From Vibrio hepatarius (lineage in GTDB: Bacteria > Pseudomonadota > Gammaproteobacteria > Enterobacterales > Vibrionaceae), in the NCBI RefSeq assembly GCF_011806575.1, contig NZ_JAATOO010000027.1, forward strand, positions 1 to 57,127: a DNA stretch of 57,127 nt. The letters run 5' to 3'. Positions 8,169 to 16,103 of this stretch are shown here, one piece after another. Every line of letters starts with the position of its first letter. Within the stretch, counting starts at the first letter, position 1. A model generated the notes under the pieces. That model had not been told where the DNA came from. It was given only the letters and a program-made list of their open reading frames with translations, and did not search any database. Position numbers and translations under genes: made by a program.

Positions 8169-9644
8169 CTATTTTCCACGCTCAAGTTCACGGTGTACTT
8201 GGCTTAAGGATTTTGCCCATGGTTCGAGCTTCTGCAAATCGGCAGACAAGCTGCTGACTGCGTCTCGCGCCGCCTGAATGGTTGGGAAATTATCATAGGT
8301 CACAATGTACCAATCCACATCATTGCGCACCGTTGGGTAGACGTAAACTTTTTCGCTCAACTGGTAGCGGTCAAGAAACGCCTGCACATCTTCGAGCTCG
8401 TTTACGGCCGCCAGTTGTAAGGTGTAGCTGCGAGCAGAAAAGCTTAAGAGTTGTTCCTTGGCAAACGAGAACTGAATCACTGGTTTGACGGGTTGCTCGT
8501 CCACTGCCGTTGTTGTTGCTTGTGGCTGCGGCGATAGCGATTCTTCGACCACTTTTTCAATCTCGCTAGTGTCGGCGTTTTCCGGTTTATCTTCCAATAG
8601 CGCATCGACGACTTCTGAGGTGATCACCACGCGTTGATGTTCTTTGTTTGAGTCACCGACGCTGGTTACATCTTCAGTCACGGCTGGCGGCAGAGCCTGG
8701 GTATCATCATCTGCGTTAGCCAACGATGGGTCGACGATTTCTTCTGGCACAATCACCTCCAAAGCGTCACCACCGGCATTATCTTCCGGCAAGGTTGGAA
8801 TGACTGTCTGTTCACTTGATTGGGTAATTTGCTGCGCTTTATCATCTGGCGATGGCTGTGACATCATCCACCAATAACCACCGCCGATCAGCAGTAGCAA
8901 AGCAAGCACGATGAGCGCAATGTTAAGCGGAGAGCCAACAATCGAGCGAATTATGATCCTCTTTTCCACCTTGTAATCCCCCAAAGCCATGATGTCACCC
9001 GGACGCCGAGCAACTGTGCGATACGCGTTACGAACTCGTTTCTCTAAATCATCCTCAACAAAACGAATCACCAACTGTTCAAAGAAACGGTCGGCTTCTT
9101 GTTGTGAAAACGATTCGATTTCCAACTCTATCGGCTTTTGCTCTTGTCCATAACTCAAGCGCGCCAACTGGTTCGCTAACCCTTCAGCGGCGCCAGTACG
9201 GGTAAACAGCACCACATTCACCGTCCACAGAGCGTTCTGCTGAGACTCTAATACCAACATCCACAGCTCAGAAAGCAAAGTCTCAGACAACAAATGCGCG
9301 TCATCTATCGCAATAACCACGTCACAGGTTTCGTCATCCATCAAGTGTACAAAGGAGTCGATAAGCGAATCGGCTGGATTGAAGAGTGGCTCAGAAACCA
9401 GTTGGGAAAGAATGGTCAAACGACGTTGGGCATCGTCTTGGTTAGCGAAACACATCAACAAGGATTGATTCTTGTCGGGAGCCCAAACCTCTAAGTAACG
9501 TTGAGCCAGCCAGGTTTTTCCTGCGCCTTGAGCTCCAGTTACGGTGATCAAGTTCGATCCAAAACGTGTTAACAGTTGCAAACGCTCCAGCAACTCTCGC
9601 TGGGAGTCCAACTCCAACACATGTGAATCTCGCATCATGCTCAT
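8169..9644 (-). CDS. damX: cell-division protein DamX (AAA + SPOR)
   Basis: Septal-ring protein that binds denuded peptidoglycan. An N-terminal AAA-type ATPase-like domain has Walker A GAQGAGKT at residues 37-44 and a DD(A)H Walker-B region near 113-117. A single membrane span follows at about 238-261, then a long acidic, Pro/Thr-rich periplasmic linker (about 262-400), and a C-terminal SPOR domain (SYTLQLAAVNELEDVQAFLDR onward). The start has AAGGTGG upstream. This N-in, C-out topology is standard for DamX. It lies between aroB and dam, as in enterobacteria. Confidence 0.9.
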   Translation of the reverse strand: MSMMRDSHVLELDSQRELLERLQLLTRFGSNLITVTGAQGAGKTWLAQRYLEVWAPDKNQSLLMCFANQDDAQRRLTILSQLVSEPLFNPADSLIDSFVHLMDDETCDVVIAIDDAHLLSETLLSELWMLVLESQQNALWTVNVVLFTRTGAAEGLANQLARLSYGQEQKPIELEIESFSQQEADRFFEQLVIRFVEDDLEKRVRNAYRTVARRPGDIMALGDYKVEKRIIIRSIVGSPLNIALIVLALLLLIGGGYWWMMSQPSPDDKAQQITQSSEQTVIPTLPEDNAGGDALEVIVPEEIVDPSLANADDDTQALPPAVTEDVTSVGDSNKEHQRVVITSEVVDALLEDKPENADTSEIEKVVEESLSPQPQATTTAVDEQPVKPVIQFSFAKEQLLSFSARSYTLQLAAVNELEDVQAFLDRYQLSEKVYVYPTVRNDVDWYIVTYDNFPTIQAARDAVSSLSADLQKLEPWAKSLSQVHRELERGK

Positions 9645-9740
9645 TTCGCCACCTTATAGAGACCTATCAATACCAACTTAACTGCGCCAAAAGACACTTT
9701 ACCGCGTCGTGAGCTAAGCGGGTATCAATAGAGACAAAGA

Positions 9741-10844
9741 TTAGAGATCGCGCCCAAAATCAATTGCTTGCTCAATGATCGATTCAGAAACACCTTTGAT
9801 CACTTCCGCAGTACCGATGCTTGTTGGTAGCACCAGTCTAAGTTCGCCCGCGAGCACTTTCTTATCGCGCATCATGTGTTTCATGAAATCAGCAAACGTC
9901 ATCTGTTGCGGGGTATGAATCGGCAACTGAGCTTGCTTTAGAAGCGCAATAATACGTTCAAGTTGCTCAACAGAGATCAAACCTTGCAACTGAGCGGTTT
10001 TCGCCGCCATCACGGTACCAGCAGCCACCGCTTCACCGTGCAGCCAATTTCCATAACCAAGCTCCGCTTCGATGGCGTGACCAAATGTATGCCCTAAGTT
10101 CAGTAAAGCACGGATACCCGATTCTTTCTCGTCTTGCGCCACCACGTCGGCTTTAATCTGACAGCAGCGTGCAATCGCGTAAGTCAGTGCTTGTTCATCT
10201 AAAGCATAGAGCTTGTCGAGGTTATCTTCTAACCACACGAAGAACTCTTGGTCATAGATGATGCCGTACTTAATCACTTCAGCGATACCAGCGGCAAATT
10301 CTCGTTTTGGTAATGAAGCTAGGCAATCAGTATCGATAATCACAGATTTTGGCTGATAGAAAGCGCCAATCATGTTTTTACCCAGCTTGTGGTTGACCGC
10401 CGTTTTCCCGCCGACTGAAGAGTCAACCTGCGATAACAGTGTGGTTGGAATTTGGACAAAGTCGACACCACGCTGGTAACACGCAGCAGAAAAGCCAACC
10501 AAATCACCGATGACACCGCCACCCAGAGCGACAATCATAACATCACGAGCGTAGTTACCTTCCAACAGGAAGCTCATGACAGTGTTAAAGGTATCGAGAG
10601 ACTTGTATTGTTCACCGTCTGGCAGCTCAAGCAATGACGCTTCACAACCTTGTTGTTCGAGCAGCGAGATGATTTTATCAGCGTAAAGCGGTGCGACCGT
10701 GACATTACTGATCACAACTACTTTCTGTTTTGCTGATGAATTAGAGCTGTTTAAAAATGAAAGGTGGGCCGGATCATTAAATAATCCGGCGCCAATTGAA
10801 ATGGGATAGCTACGTTCGCCTAAGCTGACCGTAATCCGTTCCAT
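9741..10844 (-). CDS. aroB: 3-dehydroquinate synthase
   Basis: Second step of the shikimate pathway: DAHP to 3-dehydroquinate, using NAD+ and a divalent metal. The 367-residue protein shows LPDGEQYKS, the nucleotide-binding GGGVIGDLVGFSAA, PTTLLSQVDSSVGGKTAVNH, and metal-ligand blocks LNLGHTFGHAIE and LHGEAVAAG. GGAGAAG precedes the start. It is immediately downstream of aroK (31-nt gap), giving a shikimate pair inside the pil-aro-dam superoperon. Confidence 0.95.
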   Translation of the reverse strand: MERITVSLGERSYPISIGAGLFNDPAHLSFLNSSNSSAKQKVVVISNVTVAPLYADKIISLLEQQGCEASLLELPDGEQYKSLDTFNTVMSFLLEGNYARDVMIVALGGGVIGDLVGFSAACYQRGVDFVQIPTTLLSQVDSSVGGKTAVNHKLGKNMIGAFYQPKSVIIDTDCLASLPKREFAAGIAEVIKYGIIYDQEFFVWLEDNLDKLYALDEQALTYAIARCCQIKADVVAQDEKESGIRALLNLGHTFGHAIEAELGYGNWLHGEAVAAGTVMAAKTAQLQGLISVEQLERIIALLKQAQLPIHTPQQMTFADFMKHMMRDKKVLAGELRLVLPTSIGTAEVIKGVSESIIEQAIDFGRDL

Positions 10845-10874
10845 GGTGCTTCTCCAGTTACTAAAATAAACGTA

Positions 10875-11393
10875 TTAACGTTCTTCTAGCATTTTTACAA
10901 TCTGGTTGGCTACCACTTTTGCACTTTGATCGTCCGTACGTACTGTGTAATCCGCAATTTCTTCGTACAGTGGATTACGCTCTTCAGCTAAATTTTCCAG
11001 TACATCACGTGGATTGTCAGTTTGTAGCAGAGGACGCTTCTTGTCACGGTTAGTACGTGCAAGTTGCTTCTCGATAGTTGTTTCAAGGTAAACAACAATA
11101 CCGCGAGCAGATAGACGATTGCGGTTTTCTTTGCTCTTGATAGAGCCGCCGCCAGTAGCAAGTACGATACCCTGCTCTTCTGTCAGGTCGTTGATTACCT
11201 TCTCTTCGCGAGCGCGGAAACCTTCTTCACCTTCCACATCGAATACCCAAGCGATATCTGCACCAGTACGCTCTTCGATCACAGTATCAGAATCAACAAA
11301 CTCCATATGAAGCTGTTGGGCTAAATGTCTACCTATTGTGCTTTTGCCGGCGCCCATCGGGCCAACAAGAAAAATATTGCGTTTCTCAGCCAT
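10875..11393 (-). CDS. aroK: shikimate kinase I
   Basis: Phosphorylates shikimate at the 3-hydroxyl with ATP. P-loop kinase of 172 residues: Walker A GPMGAGKSTIGRHLA near residue 11, the shikimate-binding D(S)D block (FVDSDTVIEERTG), GEEGFRAREEKVI, and the ATGGGSI loop. AroK and pilQ are separated by 176 nt with only a short hairpin (CCAGCG/CGCTGG), so aroK may have its own promoter in addition to readthrough from the pil genes. Confidence 0.95.
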   Translation of the reverse strand: MAEKRNIFLVGPMGAGKSTIGRHLAQQLHMEFVDSDTVIEERTGADIAWVFDVEGEEGFRAREEKVINDLTEEQGIVLATGGGSIKSKENRNRLSARGIVVYLETTIEKQLARTNRDKKRPLLQTDNPRDVLENLAEERNPLYEEIADYTVRTDDQSAKVVANQIVKMLEER

Positions 11394-11569
11394 GTTTAGC
11401 AGTAATTTACAACGTTAATTCAATGACATCGCCACAAGAACACCAGCGTCTCGCTGGGATTAGAAATGCTTGTGGCACCTATTCCTCACAGATAATTCGT
11501 GATAAGACCCGAAATTATCTAGATATGGTGCCACTAATGCAAATTTATTTTTTAGCTGAACAGTTTTAC

Positions 11570-13279
11570 TTATTGAATAACAACCTTAGGTGTTACAAAA
11601 ATAAGCAGTTCGCTTTTACCCATCGATTGATAGCTACGACGGAACAAGCCACCCAGCAATGGTAAATCACCCAACAGCGGCACTTTATCGACTGTATCGG
11701 TCACGTTGTGCTGGAAGATACCGCCGAGTACCACCGTCTCACCGTTATCAACCAAAACCTGGGTGCCAATACGCTGCGTATTGATGGATACAGCTTCACC
11801 TGTACCCGTTTTCACCACTTCCCCCGGTCTATCCTGAGTCACGCTTAAATCGAGCACTAAACGGTTGTCTGGCGTGATTTGCGGGGTTACTTTCAAACTC
11901 AGCACCGCCTTTTTAAATGCGATGCTCGTCGCACCGCTCGACGATGATTCCAAGTATGGGATTTCGGTACCCTGCTCAATGTAAGCCGGCTTCTTGTTGG
12001 TGGTAATCAATCGAGGACTCGAGATCACTTCCGCTTTTGATTCACGTTGCAAAGCTGAAAGCTCAAGGTCTAATAGTAAGTCCGAGCCTAACTTGGCTAC
12101 TTGAAATGCGATTGACGACGCATTGCTCGCTGAAGCGGCTAAGTTGACGTTAAGGAAATCATCGACCGTACTGTCGCCCTTAAGCAACCCTACTTGGTCA
12201 AGGTTACTCTCAATCGAACCACCAGCCGTGGTGCTGCCGTTTGTCGAGCTAAAGCCCCAGCGAACACCTAATTCATCCAAGTTACCTTCACTGACGCTGA
12301 CAATGCGCGCCTCGATTTGAACCTGTTTGACTGGAATGTCCAAGGTATCGACGATTTCACGGATAATATCGATGTTCTCTTTAAGATCACGAATCAACAA
12401 CGCGTTGGTGCGCTCATCGACACTCAGTGAACCACGCTCTGAAAGCATGCTCAACGCGCCATCACCACCGATCATTTCAGCGATTTCTGACGCTTTCGCG
12501 AACTTCACTTTGATGATTTCAGAGGTCAAGTCGCCCAATTCTTCCTCTAAGCGCGCTTTTTCCATCGACTGTTTCTCGCGCAGGTCCAATTCTTCGGTTG
12601 GCGCGACCAACACCACGTTGCCGTCGACACGTTTATCTAAGCCTTTTACCTGAAGGATAATATCCAGCACTTGCTGCCAAGGTACGCCGTCCAAACGTAA
12701 GGTCAGGTTGCCCTGCACCGAATCTGACACCACCAAGTTGAAGTCGTTGTAGTCAGCAATCAACTGCAAAACGTTTCTAACCGGGATGTCTTGGAAGTTA
12801 ATCGAGATCTTTTTCCCTTCTTTTTCCAGTACGCTCTTTTGCTTAGGTTTGTCTTGGTCTTTCGGTTTATTGATCACTACTTCTAGGTAGTTGCCGTTTA
12901 GCGAGTAGTCGTAATCATATTCACCGTTAATACTGGCGACTAACAAGGTACTCGGTTGTTTACGGAACACTTCGATAGACTCGACGTTAGTTGCAAAATC
13001 TTTCACGTCGAGCAAGTAGATTTTTTCATCCGGCACATCGGTGTTAAGTAACTCGATACTCAGCCCTTCTTGTGCTTTTTGCACATCGACCGCAACACGA
13101 GGGTTCGCCAGTTGCACAATGATTTGAGCGTTCTGTTTGCTGTCCACTCTAAAATCAATGTTCTCTAGCTTATTACTCTCTCCTTCTTGCGCTGCATGGG
13201 CGGCAGAAAGCCCTATTCCTATCACTAGCAACATGACTTGGAGCATGTACCTATACAATTGCTTCATTCCTTTATTCAT
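11570..13279 (-). CDS. pilQ: type IV pilus secretin PilQ
   Basis: Outer-membrane secretin through which type IV pili extend and, in naturally competent vibrios, DNA enters. It has a signal peptide ending SAAHA, an N-terminal AMIN-type region (about residues 35-140), the STN/N0-N1 domains with ISINFQDIPVRNVLQLIADY, and the C-terminal secretin gate with VPLLGDLPLLGGLFR and the terminal LLIFVTPKVV. At 569 residues it is of usual length. A GAGATGA sequence supports the first ATG; a second Met four codons later is possible. Last gene of pilMNOPQ. Confidence 0.93.
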   Translation of the reverse strand: MNKGMKQLYRYMLQVMLLVIGIGLSAAHAAQEGESNKLENIDFRVDSKQNAQIIVQLANPRVAVDVQKAQEGLSIELLNTDVPDEKIYLLDVKDFATNVESIEVFRKQPSTLLVASINGEYDYDYSLNGNYLEVVINKPKDQDKPKQKSVLEKEGKKISINFQDIPVRNVLQLIADYNDFNLVVSDSVQGNLTLRLDGVPWQQVLDIILQVKGLDKRVDGNVVLVAPTEELDLREKQSMEKARLEEELGDLTSEIIKVKFAKASEIAEMIGGDGALSMLSERGSLSVDERTNALLIRDLKENIDIIREIVDTLDIPVKQVQIEARIVSVSEGNLDELGVRWGFSSTNGSTTAGGSIESNLDQVGLLKGDSTVDDFLNVNLAASASNASSIAFQVAKLGSDLLLDLELSALQRESKAEVISSPRLITTNKKPAYIEQGTEIPYLESSSSGATSIAFKKAVLSLKVTPQITPDNRLVLDLSVTQDRPGEVVKTGTGEAVSINTQRIGTQVLVDNGETVVLGGIFQHNVTDTVDKVPLLGDLPLLGGLFRRSYQSMGKSELLIFVTPKVVIQ

Positions 13280-13302
13280 GATTTCATCTCAACCTACGAC
13301 AT

Positions 13303-13818
13303 CTATTTAAGCGCTAACTTGACGTTACGTTTATTCCAACAACCTAACCCGTCGGGAAGTGTTTCATTAATCTGTAAAAACTTATCTGTCACTCGCGTGA
13401 CCTTTCCGTTGTTCAAACCGATATAGTGGCCAGCATTGACGCGTACCACGTTACCTTTTGGCGTTTGCACCAATGCGGATACTTGACCGTTGCCACTCAT
13501 CACCCCGGTCAAACGCAGTTTGCTCAGCGGGTATTTCTCCAACTTACCGCTCTTGGCACGTTTCGCTGGCTGCCAACAATCTTTCTTCGCCACCGGTTGA
13601 TTCAATACCAACGCCGCTTGAGGCAACACAAAAGGTTCGCGCTGTTTGTGGGCGAAATAAGTCGACGTTTTAAAGTCGATGACCGGTTTCAGCGCTACCA
13701 CATCCTTGCGCGCTTTGCGCTCCACTTGTGCGATGTACTCATCGAGAGGCTCTTGGTTTGCCTTACAACCGACCAACACCATTAGCAGCGATATCACTGC
13801 TAGGCTTTTACTTTTCAT
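13303..13818 (-). CDS. pilP: type IV pilus lipoprotein PilP
   Basis: Inner-membrane lipoprotein that links the PilNO complex to the PilQ secretin. A lipobox ends at Cys18 (VLVGC). A disordered, charged N-terminal stretch includes LDEYIAQVERKARKDV, and the beta-sandwich domain includes LRLTGVMSGNGQVSALVQTPKGNVVRVNAGHYIGLNNGKV. The product is 171 residues. The start overlaps the pilO end by 11 nt and has a strong GGAGGT ribosome-binding site. Confidence 0.92.
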   Translation of the reverse strand: MKSKSLAVISLLMVLVGCKANQEPLDEYIAQVERKARKDVVALKPVIDFKTSTYFAHKQREPFVLPQAALVLNQPVAKKDCWQPAKRAKSGKLEKYPLSKLRLTGVMSGNGQVSALVQTPKGNVVRVNAGHYIGLNNGKVTRVTDKFLQINETLPDGLGCWNKRNVKLALK

Positions 13819-14398
13819 CTTCTACCTCCGGCTTAAACTGGTAGGTATAAGCGCGAACACGAAAGTGCAGCGTGCTACTTTCCTGACTGACCCGTTGCCA
13901 ATCGATGTCATCAAAGTTGATGATTCGAGGTAATTCAGCAATCGCTTGTGTAAAATCACCGATATTGTGGTAGTCACCAGTCAGCTCGATATTGAGCGGC
14001 AAACGATAGAGAAACTCTTGGTTTTGCTTTTCACCCCAGTCGATTCGGGTAAATGTGAGGGAGTTTTTCAGCCCCACCTCGTTCACCGACGCCAACATGT
14101 TTGCCAATTCCTTTTGCACCGGAAGCTGACGCGACAAGTAATCGTAACGTTCTGACAACTCATCCAATTGTTCTTTGAGTTTTGGCAGTGTCGCCGCTTT
14201 ATTGGCTTTGATCGCGACGGTGGTTTTCAGCGTTTGCTCTTTTTGCGCTAACCCTTCTAACGCTTCCAGTTGCGGCTTAAGGAAAAACCAATAGCCCGCG
14301 CCCTGTAAAATCAGCACCATCAATACCACCATGACAACTTGCGGTATCAGCGGCCATTCTGGGATTTCTTCGAAATCTAACTCGGTGTAGTTAGCCAT
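13808..14398 (-). CDS. pilO: type IV pilus assembly protein PilO
   Basis: Inner-membrane alignment protein that dimerises with PilN. It has a short cytoplasmic N-terminus, a membrane span at about residues 18-40 (VVMVVLMVLILQGAGYWFF), a coiled coil (about 45-95), and a ferredoxin-like periplasmic domain with PLNIELTGDYHNIGDFTQAIAEL-type sequence. 196 residues. GGAGGTGA lies 8 nt before the ATG, inside the end of pilN, so the genes overlap and are co-translated. Confidence 0.92.
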   Translation of the reverse strand: MANYTELDFEEIPEWPLIPQVVMVVLMVLILQGAGYWFFLKPQLEALEGLAQKEQTLKTTVAIKANKAATLPKLKEQLDELSERYDYLSRQLPVQKELANMLASVNEVGLKNSLTFTRIDWGEKQNQEFLYRLPLNIELTGDYHNIGDFTQAIAELPRIINFDDIDWQRVSQESSTLHFRVRAYTYQFKPEVEDEK

Positions 14399-14978
14399 TG
14401 TTCACCTCCTGGGCAGGAATCGGTGTCGGTTTCGCAGGGATAAAAGAGAACGAGACGTTAAAAGTTTGGAATTTTTTGCCAAATCTGCGCTTACCGTGCA
14501 CGATGGAGTGCATTTCCACATTGCCGACCAGCGGCGAGCTCTCTAGGTTGTCGAGCATGGTCGCTAAACGTGATGTGGTATCACTGATGCCAGAAAGACG
14601 AATATGGGTGCCATTCATTTTGATTTTGTCGACATAAACGCCTTCAGGGATCAGAGGTGGTAATAAGTTCATGAAATCAGTCGGCTTATTGCGCTTCATC
14701 TGCAGTTTTTCCACCACCGCCAGACGGGTCAGCAGCGCTTTGTGTTCCTGCTCGACCTTCTTCAACGCGTCGATCTTTCTATCCAGTTCAGCGATATAGG
14801 AGTTGAGATACTGCAGACGAGCTCGTTGTTCGTTCGCCTGTCCCTCGATATACGCCCCCATGCCCCACTGCAAGATAAATGCAGCCAAAAGACCGAGTGC
14901 AACGATGCCAAAGAAACGATTCTTATGACGCGCACGCAGCTCGTCACGCCAAGGAAGTAAGTTAACGCTATGCAGCAT
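14391..14978 (-). CDS. pilN: type IV pilus assembly protein PilN
   Basis: Inner-membrane partner of PilM and PilO. The conserved N-terminal INLLPWR-type peptide (SVNLLPWRDELR, residues 4-15) docks in PilM. A membrane span follows (about 23-42), then a coiled coil and a periplasmic ferredoxin-like domain (VYVDKIKMNGTHIRLSGISDT). 195 residues. The start overlaps pilM by 11 nt with GGAG upstream. Confidence 0.92.
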   Translation of the reverse strand: MLHSVNLLPWRDELRARHKNRFFGIVALGLLAAFILQWGMGAYIEGQANEQRARLQYLNSYIAELDRKIDALKKVEQEHKALLTRLAVVEKLQMKRNKPTDFMNLLPPLIPEGVYVDKIKMNGTHIRLSGISDTTSRLATMLDNLESSPLVGNVEMHSIVHGKRRFGKKFQTFNVSFSFIPAKPTPIPAQEVNNG

Positions 14979-15963
14979 GAGTTTGCTCCATCCAGTTCAA
15001 TCCTCTTAACGCCAAGCCCGCCGCAGTGGCGTAAACATGGCCAGAGCTAAGTTGACCGCTCGCTTTTGCACTACTGGCGTCAAACAGGTTGAGTGGATTC
15101 AGTACTTCACATTCGATATGTAAGCGCTGAGCGATCTCTTCACTCAACATCGGCACACTCGCACCACCACCCGATAACCAAATTCCTTCAATTTCGACGC
15201 CATGAACCGAAGTCAGCAGTTGAATGTTGCGTTGCAGCTTCTCAACCAATCCATGAAAAAAACGCTCGCTTTGCCCATGCATCACGTGTTCTAACTGCTC
15301 ATCACCTTTTATCAACTGTGTACCGAGCGGAATATCTTTACAGAAAGGGGCTTTGTCTTGCAGATCCATGCAAACTGAGGACTGGCTCAACCCAACGTCG
15401 AGCAACAACCAGTTTGGCTTTTGCTGTACACGAGAGGCAACTTGCCAAATATGGGTCAGACTGTGCGCTTGAATCTCAACCAGCAAAGGTTGGTACCCAG
15501 CTTTAGTGACGGCTTGAATTCGACTGTCTACAACCTCTTTTTTCGTCGCATACACTTGGTAGCTACTCATCGTCTGGCCACTGCCAGATTTGGGTAACTC
15601 GATAAAGTCCAAGTTCAGTTCCTCAACGGGAAATGGGGACTGATGTGAAAAAGCCTGAACTATCGCGAACTCGCGTTCTTGTGTATCAAGTTCGCTATCT
15701 ATCTGTAATACTTTACTAATTACAGCGTTATCAGGGATCGCAAGTGCGACTTTACGACTAAATAGTGGTAAGGACTTCCTTAGTTCTTTGAGTTTCTTTA
15801 CAATTTTCTGATAATTTAGCAGGTGGTTATCAGAGAAAATGTCTGCTTCGATTGGTAGCTCTTGATAACTAACAAGTGTAAATGTGCCTTTTGAGGGCTT
15901 GAGAGCAACCGCCTTGATACTGTGGTGACCAATATCAACGCCTATAACTAGAGATTTACCCAT
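14968..15963 (-). CDS. pilM: type IV pilus actin-like ATPase PilM
   Basis: Cytoplasmic actin-like protein at the base of the pilus platform; binds the PilN N-terminus. ATP-binding pieces are SLVIGVDIGHHSIKAVAL at the N-terminus, LLLDVGLSQSSVCM in the middle and IWLSGGGASVPML near the C-terminus. I choose the ATG at 15963 (331 residues), since GGAG is ideally spaced and homologues begin MGKSL. An upstream ATG at 15978 would add MERSC. First gene of the pilMNOPQ operon, divergent from mrcA. Confidence 0.9.
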   Translation of the reverse strand: MGKSLVIGVDIGHHSIKAVALKPSKGTFTLVSYQELPIEADIFSDNHLLNYQKIVKKLKELRKSLPLFSRKVALAIPDNAVISKVLQIDSELDTQEREFAIVQAFSHQSPFPVEELNLDFIELPKSGSGQTMSSYQVYATKKEVVDSRIQAVTKAGYQPLLVEIQAHSLTHIWQVASRVQQKPNWLLLDVGLSQSSVCMDLQDKAPFCKDIPLGTQLIKGDEQLEHVMHGQSERFFHGLVEKLQRNIQLLTSVHGVEIEGIWLSGGGASVPMLSEEIAQRLHIECEVLNPLNLFDASSAKASGQLSSGHVYATAAGLALRGLNWMEQTHAA

Positions 15964-16036
15964 ACAGCTTCGCTCCATGCTTTGCTTAGCTCTATGTGCT
16001 TAAATTGAAAGTTTTCACACGCACATTAACCAAAAG

Positions 16037-16052
16037 AGCTAAGGTTTTAGCT
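16037..16052. repeat. inverted repeat between pilM and mrcA
   Basis: AGCTAA (16037-16042) and TTAGCT (16047-16052) form a perfect inverted repeat with a 4-nt spacer in the 140-nt divergent intergenic region. It could be a small operator or be incidental; no known motif matches. Confidence 0.35.
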
Positions 16053-16103
16053 TAAAGTACAAGGGTTTGCATAAAGTGAACCTAATTAATCAGGGATTCT
16101 CCG

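Noticed and set aside
11394..11569. Rightward open frame running across the aroK-pilQ gap
   Set aside because: Most of it overlaps the aroK start and pilQ end in the wrong strand; no ribosome-binding site or recognisable motif.
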